NCBI RefSeq assembly: GCF_000188155.2
Contig: NZ_KE124774.1
Location: forward strand, 3,366,356 to 3,430,355
Length of the DNA stretch: 64,000 bases
Direction: 5' to 3'
From: Methylocystis sp. ATCC 49242
GTDB taxonomy: Bacteria; Pseudomonadota; Alphaproteobacteria; Rhizobiales; Beijerinckiaceae
Of this stretch, positions 25,970 through 33,599 are shown piece after piece; within the stretch, counting starts at the first letter, position 1; the number at the start of each line of letters is the position of its first letter. The notes beneath the pieces are model-generated. The model was not told the origin of the DNA, did no database searches, and saw nothing but the letters and a program-made list of their open reading frames with translations. The position numbers and the translations under genes are program-made.

Positions 25970-26548
25970 ATGAATGTGCGGACGGCTCCCGTCACAGTTT
26001 CCGCCGCAGAGGCGAGCAGCCTGATTAGGAAGATCGCCAACGCGCATGATCGACAGGCCTTCGCGATCCTCTTCGCTTATTATTTTCCGCGCGTGAAGGC
26101 ATACATGCTTCGCGTCGGCGCGTCGCCCGCCGCGGCGGAGGAGCTGGCGCAGGAGACGCTCCTGCGCGTCTGGCGTAGAGCTGCGAGCTTTGATCCCGCC
26201 GTCGCCGCAGCCTCGACCTGGATATTTGTCATCGCCCGCAATCTGCGCATTGATCGCCTCCGCGGCGAGCGTAGCGCCGACGCCTTCGATCCCGATCCGA
26301 GCGACCAGCCTGACTCTCCGCCGACCGGCGAGGCGCTCGCAATTCTTAACGAACGCCGTTCACGCGTGCGCGGCGCGCTTGCCGCGCTCTCCGCGGAGCA
26401 GGCGCGCATCATCGAACTTTTTTATTTCGAGGAGCTTCCGCACTCGGAGATCGCGCGAATTCTGGACCTGCCGCTCGGCACCGTTAAGTCGCGCGTCCGG
26501 CTGGCGATCCAGCGCCTGCGCGCGGAGCTCGAGGATCTCGGATCATGA
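25970..26548 (+). CDS. rpoE: ECF sigma factor, RpoE of the RpoE-ChrR type
   Basis: Region 2 is seen in FAILFAYYFPRVKAYMLRVGASPAAAEELAQETLLRVWRR...STWIFVIARNLRIDRLR, region 4 in ARIIELFYFEELPHSEIARIL...LGTVKSRVRLAIQRLR. The context (chrR-like gene overlapping by four bases, CFA and DUF1295 neighbours, TGATCC-N18 promoters) places it in the group controlling responses to singlet oxygen and related membrane damage. Start 25970 is chosen because the mapped promoter lies at 25851-25880; an in-frame ATG at 25886 would fall on the transcription start. Confidence 0.88.
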   Translation: MNVRTAPVTVSAAEASSLIRKIANAHDRQAFAILFAYYFPRVKAYMLRVGASPAAAEELAQETLLRVWRRAASFDPAVAAASTWIFVIARNLRIDRLRGERSADAFDPDPSDQPDSPPTGEALAILNERRSRVRGALAALSAEQARIIELFYFEELPHSEIARILDLPLGTVKSRVRLAIQRLRAELEDLGS

Positions 26549-27210
26549 TGGATCTCAGCCGCGCGCCTGAAGACCTTCTGCTGCGCCATGCGGCGGGCGC
26601 TCTCGACCCCGCATTTGCGCTGCTCATTGAGACGCATCTTTCGATGTCGCCCGCCTCCCGGCGGCTGCATGGGCAGTTCGAGGCGCTGGGCGGCGCGTTG
26701 CTCGACGAAATCGAACCCGCTGATGTCGATCCAGCCGCCCTGAACCGCGCGCTCAATGCGCTGGAAGATGCGGAACCGGCGATCGCTGGCCATGCAGGTG
26801 CGCCGAAGGCTGCAAAGCATCCCGACATGCCGGAGGGATTTTCCTTGCCAGCGCCGCTTCGCGCCGTCGACATTGGCCCATGGCGCTGGATTGCGCCGGG
26901 CGTGCGCTCCGCGCGCATCGCTTTGCCCGTCTCATCCGCTACACGGGCCTTCATGCTGGAGATTGCGGCTGGGGCCACCGTTCCCCGTCACGGCCATGAG
27001 GGCGATGAAGCAACATGTGTGCTGCGCGGCGGCTTCCGCGATCGTGACGCGCAGTTCGGACCGGGAGACATCGCGCAGGTCGATGAGACGATCGAGCACG
27101 ACATCGTGGTAGATCCCGGGGTTCCATGTCTCTGTCTCATCGCCATGGAGGGACGCACGGTGCCAAGCAGCTGGTTCGGCCGGCTCTATCAGAAGTTCAG
27201 GGACATATGA
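26545..27210 (+). CDS. ChrR-like cupin anti-sigma factor lacking most zinc ligands
   Basis: A 221-residue protein with an N-terminal anti-sigma domain and a C-terminal cupin-like domain. The cupin metal site is intact (VPRHGHEGDEATCVLRGGFRD ... EHD: two His, Glu, His). In the anti-sigma domain, where ChrR has THLSLCDEC, this protein reads THLSMSPAS: one histidine stays, both cysteines are serine, and the N-terminal histidine is also missing. Binding and release of the sigma factor may therefore work without the usual zinc. It overlaps rpoE and the next gene by four bases each. Confidence 0.85.
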   Translation: MMDLSRAPEDLLLRHAAGALDPAFALLIETHLSMSPASRRLHGQFEALGGALLDEIEPADVDPAALNRALNALEDAEPAIAGHAGAPKAAKHPDMPEGFSLPAPLRAVDIGPWRWIAPGVRSARIALPVSSATRAFMLEIAAGATVPRHGHEGDEATCVLRGGFRDRDAQFGPGDIAQVDETIEHDIVVDPGVPCLCLIAMEGRTVPSSWFGRLYQKFRDI

Positions 27211-28010
27211 ACGTCAGCCTTCTCTTTGTCGCGACGGCCTGCGGCCTTTCCGCGCTGATGGCCTTTGCGTGGCTGCTTCAGCGCAAGACCGGACAGTCGG
27301 GCTGGATCGACGCGACCTGGTCGTTCGCCATCGGCGCCGCGGGCGCCTTCCTCTCGCTTGCGCCGATTGACGGAGAAGGGCCCGGAGCGCGGCAATATAT
27401 CGTGGCTGCCTTCGCGGTCGCGGGCGCCGCACGGCTTGGCCTCCACATCGTGGCGCGCAGCATCAATGCGGGCGAAGATCCGCGCTACCACGAGCTTGCC
27501 CTCGAATGGGGCGCGGATTTTCCGCGACGCTTGTTTGGCTTCCTTCAGATTCAGGCGGCCTGCGCGTTTCTCCTGTCTCTCGCGGTCTTTCTCGCGGCTC
27601 GCAATCCGATCGCTTTTCCGGCGCTCACCGACTTTGCCGGCGTCGCCATTCTCGTCGCGGCGATTGCCGGCGAAGCCTGGTCCGACGCGACGCTCGCGCG
27701 CTTTCGCGCGACGCAGGGTCCGGGCAAGAGCGTCTGCAGAAGCGGGCCATGGGCGTGGTCGCGGCATCCCAACTACTTCTTCCAGTGGCTGAGCTGGGTC
27801 GGTTTCGCGGTCATCGCGATGAATGGCACGGGCGCTTGGCCTCAGGGTTGGCTAGCCCTCCTCGCGCCAGCCTTCATGTATTGGCTGCTCGCGCATGTGT
27901 CCGGCGTGCCGCCGCTCGAAAAATATATGCTGGCGTCGCGCGGCGCCGCGTTCCGCGCCTATCAGGCGCAGGTCAATGTCTTTTTTCCGGGGCCGCAAAA
28001 GCGCGCGTGA
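27207..28010 (+). CDS. DUF1295 membrane protein (steroid 5-alpha-reductase-like)
   Basis: From ATG 27207 (ATGA overlap with chrR) the protein has about six or seven membrane segments and the C-terminal signature RSGPWAWSRHPNYFFQWLSWVGF...PPLEKYMLASRGAAFRAYQ of DUF1295. Relatives are NADPH-dependent reductases of lipid double bonds in the inner membrane, or fatty-acid processing enzymes in CFA/DUF1365 clusters. A role in lipid remodelling downstream of the sigma factor is inferred. Confidence 0.85.
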   Translation: MNVSLLFVATACGLSALMAFAWLLQRKTGQSGWIDATWSFAIGAAGAFLSLAPIDGEGPGARQYIVAAFAVAGAARLGLHIVARSINAGEDPRYHELALEWGADFPRRLFGFLQIQAACAFLLSLAVFLAARNPIAFPALTDFAGVAILVAAIAGEAWSDATLARFRATQGPGKSVCRSGPWAWSRHPNYFFQWLSWVGFAVIAMNGTGAWPQGWLALLAPAFMYWLLAHVSGVPPLEKYMLASRGAAFRAYQAQVNVFFPGPQKRA

Positions 28011-28035
28011 AACCGGTTTTCTGGAGGATAACGCC

Positions 28036-29067
28036 ATGTCACTGATCGCTTCCGCCGTCAGCGTCGTCGAACGCGCGCCGCTTCCCGACGCCGTCTTGCG
28101 CATGGGCGTCGGTTATCTCGTCGGCCGCACCCGCGAGCGTCTCAGCGCCGCGCCGCCAACCTCTGTCGACGCCTTTGCGCGGGATATGGCCAATTATCCC
28201 ATCGCCATCCATACCCGCGAAGCCAACGCCCAGCATTACGAAGTGCCGGCGCGCTTCTTCGAGTTGGCGCTCGGTCCGCGCCGCAAATATTCCTGCTGTT
28301 TTTACGAAAGGCCCGAGACGACTCTGGCAGAGGCGGAAGTGCGCGCGCTGGAAGAGACAGTGCGGCATGCTGACCTCGCAGATGGCCAGAGCATCCTCGA
28401 ACTCGGCTGCGGCTGGGGATCGCTCTCCCTCTCCATGGCGCAAACCTTCCCCAAAGCGCGCATTACCGCCGTCTCCAACTCATCGAGCCAGCGCGCGCAT
28501 ATCGAAACCGAGATCGCGCGGCAGGGACTCGCGAATTTGCGCGTGATCACCGCCGACATGAACGACTTCAGGACGGAGGGGCCTTTCGACCGCATCGTGT
28601 CGGTCGAGATGTTCGAGCACATGTCCAACTGGCGCCCGCTTCTTTCGCGCGTCCGTGAATGGCTTGCGGCGGACGGGAAGCTGTTCATCCACATCTTCAC
28701 CCATCGCAATCAGCCCTACCGCTTCGACCACAACGAGAAGGCGGACTGGATTGCGCAGCACTTCTTCACAGGCGGAATCATGCCCAGCCGCCAGCTCATT
28801 CACAGCTTTGGCGACCTCTTCGAGGTCGAGCAGGAATGGCTCTGGAACGGCGTACATTACCAGCGCACAGCGCTGGACTGGCTGCGCAATTTCGATGCGC
28901 GGCGCGACGAGATTGACGCAGTCCTGCGGGACGCATATGCCTCCGACGCCGCATTGTGGCGCCGGCGCTGGCGGCTGTTCTTCCTCGCGACCGAAGGCCT
29001 CTTCGGCGACAGCAATGGCGAGGAATGGGCGGTGAGCCATTATCGCCTGCGTCCATCGCGTGGCTGA
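28036..29067 (+). CDS. Second cyclopropane-fatty-acid-synthase-like methyltransferase
   Basis: A 343-residue SAM enzyme preceded by a GGAGGA box. It contains NAQHYEVPARFFELALGPRRKYSCCFY, SAM motif ILELGCGWGSLSL, VEMFEHMSNW and FVG-like downstream blocks of the CFA family, but is shorter than the synthase at 22361-23599 and lacks its N-terminal domain. Family members with this arrangement methylate fatty acyl chains, in some cases on the way to furan fatty acids. Product unknown. It follows DUF1295 by 25 bases. Confidence 0.8.
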   Translation: MSLIASAVSVVERAPLPDAVLRMGVGYLVGRTRERLSAAPPTSVDAFARDMANYPIAIHTREANAQHYEVPARFFELALGPRRKYSCCFYERPETTLAEAEVRALEETVRHADLADGQSILELGCGWGSLSLSMAQTFPKARITAVSNSSSQRAHIETEIARQGLANLRVITADMNDFRTEGPFDRIVSVEMFEHMSNWRPLLSRVREWLAADGKLFIHIFTHRNQPYRFDHNEKADWIAQHFFTGGIMPSRQLIHSFGDLFEVEQEWLWNGVHYQRTALDWLRNFDARRDEIDAVLRDAYASDAALWRRRWRLFFLATEGLFGDSNGEEWAVSHYRLRPSRG

Positions 29068-29632
29068 TTTCGAGGCCCTGTGGCGGCGTGTGCGGGATTA
29101 CGTCGCCGCCCCCGACCCGCTGACGGCGACGTCGAACAGGCTGGCGCTGATCCTCGCGTCGAACCAGCCTTTTTACCCATTCTATGTGAGCTGGTCCACC
29201 GGGGACGCGAGCCCGCTTCTCGCGCTGACGCTCTTGTCGACGCCGTTCTTCCTGGCGTCGCCTTGGGTCGCGCGACGGCTGCCGGACGTCGGGCGATTGT
29301 GGTTCCCGGCCGTCGGCGCGGCCAACACCTTCTTCTGCGCTTTCGTATTCGGCCAAAGATCCGGCATCGAATTCTTTCTCGCGCCCTGTCTCATCATCGC
29401 CGCCCTCTCCTGCCGTCGGGCGCATATCCGCGCCCTTGCCGGTTACGTGGCCGCGTTTCTCGGCGGTTACCTGCTACTGCACGGAAATTACGGTTCACCG
29501 CTCTACCCGCTGGATGCGCGCCAGCAGGACGCTCTCGGCTCCCTCAATTTCTATAGCGCCATGTCATTGAGCGTGATCGCAGTGTGGATGTTCCTGCCGG
29601 CGCGGCAAGACTCTCTGCGCATCACGCGGTGA
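29060..29632 (+). CDS. Integral membrane protein, last gene of the sigma operon
   Basis: A 190-residue protein with about five hydrophobic segments (for example LLALTLLSTPFFLASPWVA, AGYVAAFLGGYLLL, AMSLSVIAVWMFLPA). A GTG start at 29060 overlaps the preceding stop by eight bases, and no ATG fits the frame as well. No family recognised with certainty. It overlaps the DUF2177 gene tail to tail by 11 bases. Confidence 0.65.
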   Translation: MADFEALWRRVRDYVAAPDPLTATSNRLALILASNQPFYPFYVSWSTGDASPLLALTLLSTPFFLASPWVARRLPDVGRLWFPAVGAANTFFCAFVFGQRSGIEFFLAPCLIIAALSCRRAHIRALAGYVAAFLGGYLLLHGNYGSPLYPLDARQQDALGSLNFYSAMSLSVIAVWMFLPARQDSLRITR

Positions 29633-30041
29633 AACGTTTATTATTGCGGCGTCTAGCCGCGAGATAGCCGGCTGTGGCGGCGACTGCCGTGAGCAACGCA
29701 CCCCAGCACAGATCGATGAGCGTCACCAGCACCGGCCAAAGCTTCAGCGTCGCCTGATTGGTCAGATCATATGTGCCATAGGCCACAAGGCCCAGCATGG
29801 CGCCGTTTAGCGCCGCCTTTCGCCAGTCGTCTTCCTCCAGCGCCGGCGCCGCAGCAAAATAGACGACGCCGCAAAGATAGAGCGCATAGAAGGCGATCGC
29901 CGGCCCAGCCCGGAACTCATCAGCAAGCAGCGGCCCAAGTTGCGGGCGATAGAGCCTCTCCGCCATCGACGACAGCCAGATCGCATCCAGCGCCAGCATG
30001 CCGAAAGCGGCGCCCGCGTAGGCAAAGACGAAGCGGAACAT
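29622..30041 (-). CDS. DUF2177 membrane protein
   Basis: A 139-residue four-helix membrane protein: FAYAGAAFGMLALDAIWLSSMAERLYRPQLG, then YFAAAPALEEDDWRKAALNGAMLGLVAYGTYDLTNQATLK, the DUF2177 pattern. It has a good GAGGAG ribosome site and its own TGATCC-N18 promoter (30066-30095), so it belongs to the ECF sigma regulon although it faces the operon from the other side. Biochemical role unknown. Confidence 0.85.
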   Translation of the reverse strand: MFRFVFAYAGAAFGMLALDAIWLSSMAERLYRPQLGPLLADEFRAGPAIAFYALYLCGVVYFAAAPALEEDDWRKAALNGAMLGLVAYGTYDLTNQATLKLWPVLVTLIDLCWGALLTAVAATAGYLAARRRNNKRFTA

Positions 30042-30065
30042 TGTTGCTCCTCAGGACCTTGATGC

Positions 30066-30095
30066 TGTTTACGAGCGTGACCGCGAAACGGATCA
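30066..30095 (-). promoter_or_regulatory. Third ECF sigma promoter, for the DUF2177 gene
   Basis: On the minus strand TGATCC (30090-30095), exactly 18 bases, then TAAACA (30066-30071), about 25 bases before the DUF2177 ATG. Same -35 and spacing as the two divergent sites at 25.8 kb. Confidence 0.7.
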
Positions 30096-30264
30096 GCTAA
30101 ACCAACTTAGAGCGCTCGTTTTTTTATCCTTGCGCCAGGCCCGGTCCCAAGGTCAGCAACTGGGGCATCGGAGATATGGGGTGACAGCGGACAGTAGCCC
30201 GTTGCAAACTTTCCCCGGATCGCTAATCCTACGCCCATAGGCACGCAAATCGTTGCACCGGATG

Positions 30265-31152
30265 ATGGAGGCCGATATCGCCTACACGACGCAGCGTTCA
30301 TCATTGCGCGTATGCCTTGTCCGAGCAACCGGAACGATAGGCCGAGCGACGCTGCGCGCGCTCCTGACGCGCGGACATAGCGTGGTTTGCTTCATTCGCC
30401 CCGCTTGCGGGCGGTTGCCGGTCCCTCTTGCCGGAGAGCAATAAGGCGCTGTTCGATGGCGCCGCCGTGAGATTCGTCGATGTTTCGAAACTCGCATCGT
30501 TCGTGAAAGACGGATTTCGGGGCGAACGGTTCGACGCCGTCATATCCTGCATGGTCTCCTGAACGGGGGCGCCCAAGGACGCCTGGGCGATCGATCATCA
30601 GGCGCATTTGAATTTGCTCATTGCAGCGCAGGAAGTCGGCGTCTCCCATTTCGTGCAGCTCTCGGCGATCTGTGTACAAAAGCCGATCATCGAATTTCAG
30701 CACGCGAAACTCGCGTTCGAGACGGCCCCCATGGCGTCAGCTATTCGATCGTAAGGCCGACCGCATTTTTCAAATCGCTCTCAGGACACGTTGCGCGTTT
30801 GCAGCGCGGGGCCCGGGGGATGCAATCACGCCAAGGCAGCAGGGAGAGTTCCTTTTTGCGCTCCTGCGCCGTCCGCCTCTGTTTCGCAGCGTTCCGCTCG
30901 CATTGCTCGACGGCATTGTCGGGGCCCTTGGCATGGCTGCCCGGGTTGCGCCTCATATTGCGGAAAAGGCCGAACTCGCGCGGACCGGCCGTTATTACGC
31001 TATCGAATCCATGCTTTGGCTGAACCCTGAGACCGGCCACTACGACTCGGCCGGCACGCCGTCGACAGGCACCGAGACACTCTTCGACTTTTACAGATCG
31101 GTGATTGCTGGCGACCAAACGCCAAGCGGGGAGATCACGCCGTTTTCTGAAC
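30265..31152 (+). pseudogene. Relic of BciA-type divinyl chlorophyllide 8-vinyl reductase
   Basis: Fragments in three frames spell an NAD(P)-binding reductase: RVCLVRATGTIGRATLRALL, then LFDGAAVRFVDVSKL...DAVISCMVS, a TGA at 30560, TGAPKDAWAIDHQAHLNLLI, SHFVQLSAICVQKP, GVSYSIVRPTAFFKSLSGHV, and GPGDAITPRQQGEFLF...GTPSTGTETLFDFY. About 50 residues are missing near 30815 and the first glycine of the nucleotide loop is now arginine. BciA reduces the 8-vinyl group in (bacterio)chlorophyll synthesis. Three frameshifts, a stop and a deletion show long disuse. 31153-31342 holds no gene I can support. Confidence 0.75.
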
Positions 31153-31342
31153 GCGCAAATTCCGGGAAGAATGTCCGCTTTTGGCGCATCGCGGCCCGAC
31201 TGATCGTGCTCTTTTCCGAACTTGTAACCACGCGGCTCCGCTCACGCCTCCTCTCATTCGCCCAAGAGCGGCGCTTGCGTTTCCCGATTGCACGAGAGTG
31301 CGCGACCGTTCACCTCCGTCTACCGGAAATTGCAGGAGAAAA

Positions 31343-31419
31343 TGGTACCGCCACCCCGGCTCGAACGGGGGACCCCCAGATCCACAATCTGGTGCTCTAA
31401 CCAACTGAGCTATGGCGGC
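31343..31419 (-). tRNA. tRNA-His (GTG)
   Basis: A complete 77-base cloverleaf with encoded CCA. Anticodon stem CCAGA/TCTGG holds loop TTGTGGA, anticodon GTG. The acceptor begins G1 paired with U72, and the discriminator is A73 rather than C73, the special tRNA-His form of many Alphaproteobacteria that do not use G-1:C73. Confidence 0.95.
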
Positions 31420-31566
31420 CCAACGCGGCGGAACCTAAAAGCAAGCGACGACGATTGCAAGCCTGTCCGGGCGCTGAAATTCACATGACGCCCGCCCGTG
31501 CGCGAGAGGGTCCGCCCCTTTGCTCCCGCTGCCCGGCGGCGCGCCGGAACGCTGCGGCGCGAGGAG

Positions 31567-32091
31567 CTATTTCTTCGGGCGCGACGGGGCGAGCGCGTGC
31601 TCCCCGAGTCTCACCAGCGCCGCGCGCAGCCCCTCCTCCTCGATGCCCTGAGTCGCCGCCTCGGCGCGGGCGTGGACGCCGGGATCGGTCGGCGGCGGCG
31701 CCCTGCGGAGGCTGCGACCCTGCGGCTCGCGCTGAAGCGTCTGCTGGCGCAGAACGATCCGTGAGACGCAGCGCCAGCCCAGATGCGCGTTGACGCGATC
31801 GACGATCGCCGGCGCCAGATGCTGGATTTCGAGGCCGAAGCCCGGCTCCACGCGCAGCACGAGGGTCGCCGGCTCCTGCGGCTTGTCGGGCGCAGGCTTC
31901 TTCGCGCGGGGCGGCCATTGCAGGCGCTCGGGCGCGCAAATGTCTGCGATGCGCGGGCCGACGATCTCGCGCCAGCGCATGAGGAGCGACGATTCGCCGA
32001 AGCCCTGCCTGGCGACGAGCGGGTCGATCTGGCGCAGGACATAGTCCGCCAGTGGCCGCGCCCACGCGCCCTTGCGCGGCGAAACGCCCAT
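31567..32091 (-). CDS. DciA-like protein (DUF721), replicative helicase loader
   Basis: A 174-residue protein with the DUF721 core: LADYVLRQIDPLVARQGFGESSLLMRWREIVGPRIADICAPERLQW and LVLRVEPGFGLEIQHLAPAIVDRVNAHLG. DciA proteins help load the DnaB helicase in bacteria that lack DnaC. It is divergent from mutY with a short intergenic space, a common pairing in Alphaproteobacteria. An open frame extends up over the mutY start but carries no homology there. Confidence 0.8.
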   Translation of the reverse strand: MGVSPRKGAWARPLADYVLRQIDPLVARQGFGESSLLMRWREIVGPRIADICAPERLQWPPRAKKPAPDKPQEPATLVLRVEPGFGLEIQHLAPAIVDRVNAHLGWRCVSRIVLRQQTLQREPQGRSLRRAPPPTDPGVHARAEAATQGIEEEGLRAALVRLGEHALAPSRPKK

Positions 32092-32140
32092 GCGCCTCTC
32101 TCCCTTGCCTGAACGGGGCCGCGCCCCTAATGACCGCGGG

Positions 32141-33208
32141 ATGATAAAGACCTCCCGCCCCGGGCGAAAGCCCGCCGCCGCGCTGCTCGCCTGGTACGAC
32201 GCGCATCGGCGCGAACTGCCCTGGCGCGCGCGGCCGGGGGAGGCGGTCGACCCCTATGCCGTCTGGCTTTCCGAGATCATGCTGCAGCAGACGACGGTCG
32301 CGACGGTCAAGGGCTACTTCCTGAAATTTCTCGCGCGCTGGCCGAGCGTCGAGGCGCTCGCCGAGACCCCGCTGGAGGAGACGCTCGCGGAATGGGCGGG
32401 ACTCGGATATTACGCCCGCGCCCGCAATCTCCACGCCTGCGCGGGAGTCGTCGCGCGCGAGTTCGGCGGCCGCTTTCCGGCGAGCGAGGAGGCGCTGCTG
32501 GGCCTGCCCGGAATCGGGCCCTATACGGCGGCGGCAATTGCGGCGATCGCCTTCAACCAACCTTGCGTCGCCGTCGACGGCAATGTCGAGCGCGTCATCG
32601 CGCGGCTTCATGCGATCGACACGCCGCCGCGCCGAGCGAAGCCGCTCATCCGCGAGACGACGCAGGCGATGCTGCCGCCCTCGCGCGCGGGCGATTTCGC
32701 GCAGGCGCTGATGGATCTCGGCGCAACCGTCTGCGCGCCGCGCGCGCCGGATTGCCCGGCCTGTCCGCTCGCCGATTTCTGCGCGGCCTGTCGCGACGGG
32801 ACGCAGGACCGCTACCCCGTAAAGGAGGCGAGGGCAGAGAAGCCGAAGCGGCGCGGCGCGATTTTCATCCTTCGGCGCGGCGACGAGGTGCTGCTGCGCC
32901 GGCGCCCGCCGAAGGGGCTACTGGGCGGCATGAATGAATTTCCCTCGACGCCGCTGACGCAGGACGTCGCGCCGAAAGAGCTGCGCGACCACGCGCCCTG
33001 CGCAGCGCCTTGGCGCGCTCTCGAGGAGCCCGTGTCGCATGTCTTCACGCATTTTTCGCTTTCCGCGACGGTTTTTGTCGCCAAAACGGCCGCGGCCGCG
33101 CCGCCGGCGCATAATTGCCGCTGGGCGGCGTGCGACAATCTCGATAAAGAGGGATTGCCGACGCTGATGCGAAAGGCGGCCATTCGCGCAGGTCTCGTCG
33201 AAGGTTGA
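32141..33208 (+). CDS. mutY: MutY adenine glycosylase
   Basis: Removes adenine opposite 8-oxoguanine. It shows the helix-hairpin-helix LLGLPGIGPYTAAAIAAIAF, the catalytic glutamate region SEIMLQQTTV, the VDGNVERV motif, and the iron-sulfur ligands in CAPRAPDCPACPLADFC (C-x6-C-x2-C-x5-C). A C-terminal NUDIX-like domain (GAIFILRRGDEVLLRRRPPKGLLGGMNEFP) recognises the oxidised base. Start at ATG 32141 (MIKTSRPGRK) fits the family; the frame extends 23 codons up without homology. Confidence 0.93.
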   Translation: MIKTSRPGRKPAAALLAWYDAHRRELPWRARPGEAVDPYAVWLSEIMLQQTTVATVKGYFLKFLARWPSVEALAETPLEETLAEWAGLGYYARARNLHACAGVVAREFGGRFPASEEALLGLPGIGPYTAAAIAAIAFNQPCVAVDGNVERVIARLHAIDTPPRRAKPLIRETTQAMLPPSRAGDFAQALMDLGATVCAPRAPDCPACPLADFCAACRDGTQDRYPVKEARAEKPKRRGAIFILRRGDEVLLRRRPPKGLLGGMNEFPSTPLTQDVAPKELRDHAPCAAPWRALEEPVSHVFTHFSLSATVFVAKTAAAAPPAHNCRWAACDNLDKEGLPTLMRKAAIRAGLVEG

Positions 33209-33266
33209 AGCATCTTCCGCCGGGCAGGCGGAGAAAATGCGTGATCAGTTTCAGCAGGAGGCGATC

Positions 33267-33533
33267 ATGGCCCGTCGCGCGAGCGCATTCGAGGTCGAGG
33301 TCACGGAAGGCGCCATTCGCGTGCGCCACGGGGGCCGCACGCTCACCATTCCCGCCGCCCCGCCTGACGCCGAATCGGACGAGGACGCCGATTTCATCGT
33401 GCGGCTCGACGACATAGAGCATTGGGACGCGCCCGACGACGAGACGCCGATCGACATCGTCGAATTGCAGAAGATTCTCGACGCCGTCGAGAAGCAGCTC
33501 GAGAAGCACGGGCTGAGCGTCGATTTCGACTGA
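33267..33533 (+). CDS. Imm74-like small acidic protein
   Basis: From ATG 33267, behind a CAGGAGG ribosome site, the 88-residue protein reads AFEVEVTEGAIRVRHGGRTLTIPAAP...DADFIVRLDDIEHWDAPDDETPIDIVELQKILDAVEKQLEKHG. This resembles the Imm74 immunity family, defined next to contact-dependent toxins. No toxin gene lies nearby; many Rhizobiales have such orphan copies, so a housekeeping role is as likely. Confidence 0.6.
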   Translation: MARRASAFEVEVTEGAIRVRHGGRTLTIPAAPPDAESDEDADFIVRLDDIEHWDAPDDETPIDIVELQKILDAVEKQLEKHGLSVDFD

Positions 33534-33599
33534 GGGGCGTTCAGGAAAAGCGCGAGCGATTTTCCGTCCGAACGTGCGATATTTCAAACGCTTCAGCCT

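Noticed and set aside
31481-32611. A 376-codon minus-strand frame extending over the mutY start
   Set aside because: The DciA-like protein is in a different frame of the same strand; the long frame has no homology and covers mutY coding sequence.
33215-33233. Hairpin after mutY as a terminator
   Set aside because: Only six base pairs and no T-tract; it lies in the leader of the next gene and was not considered strong enough to list.
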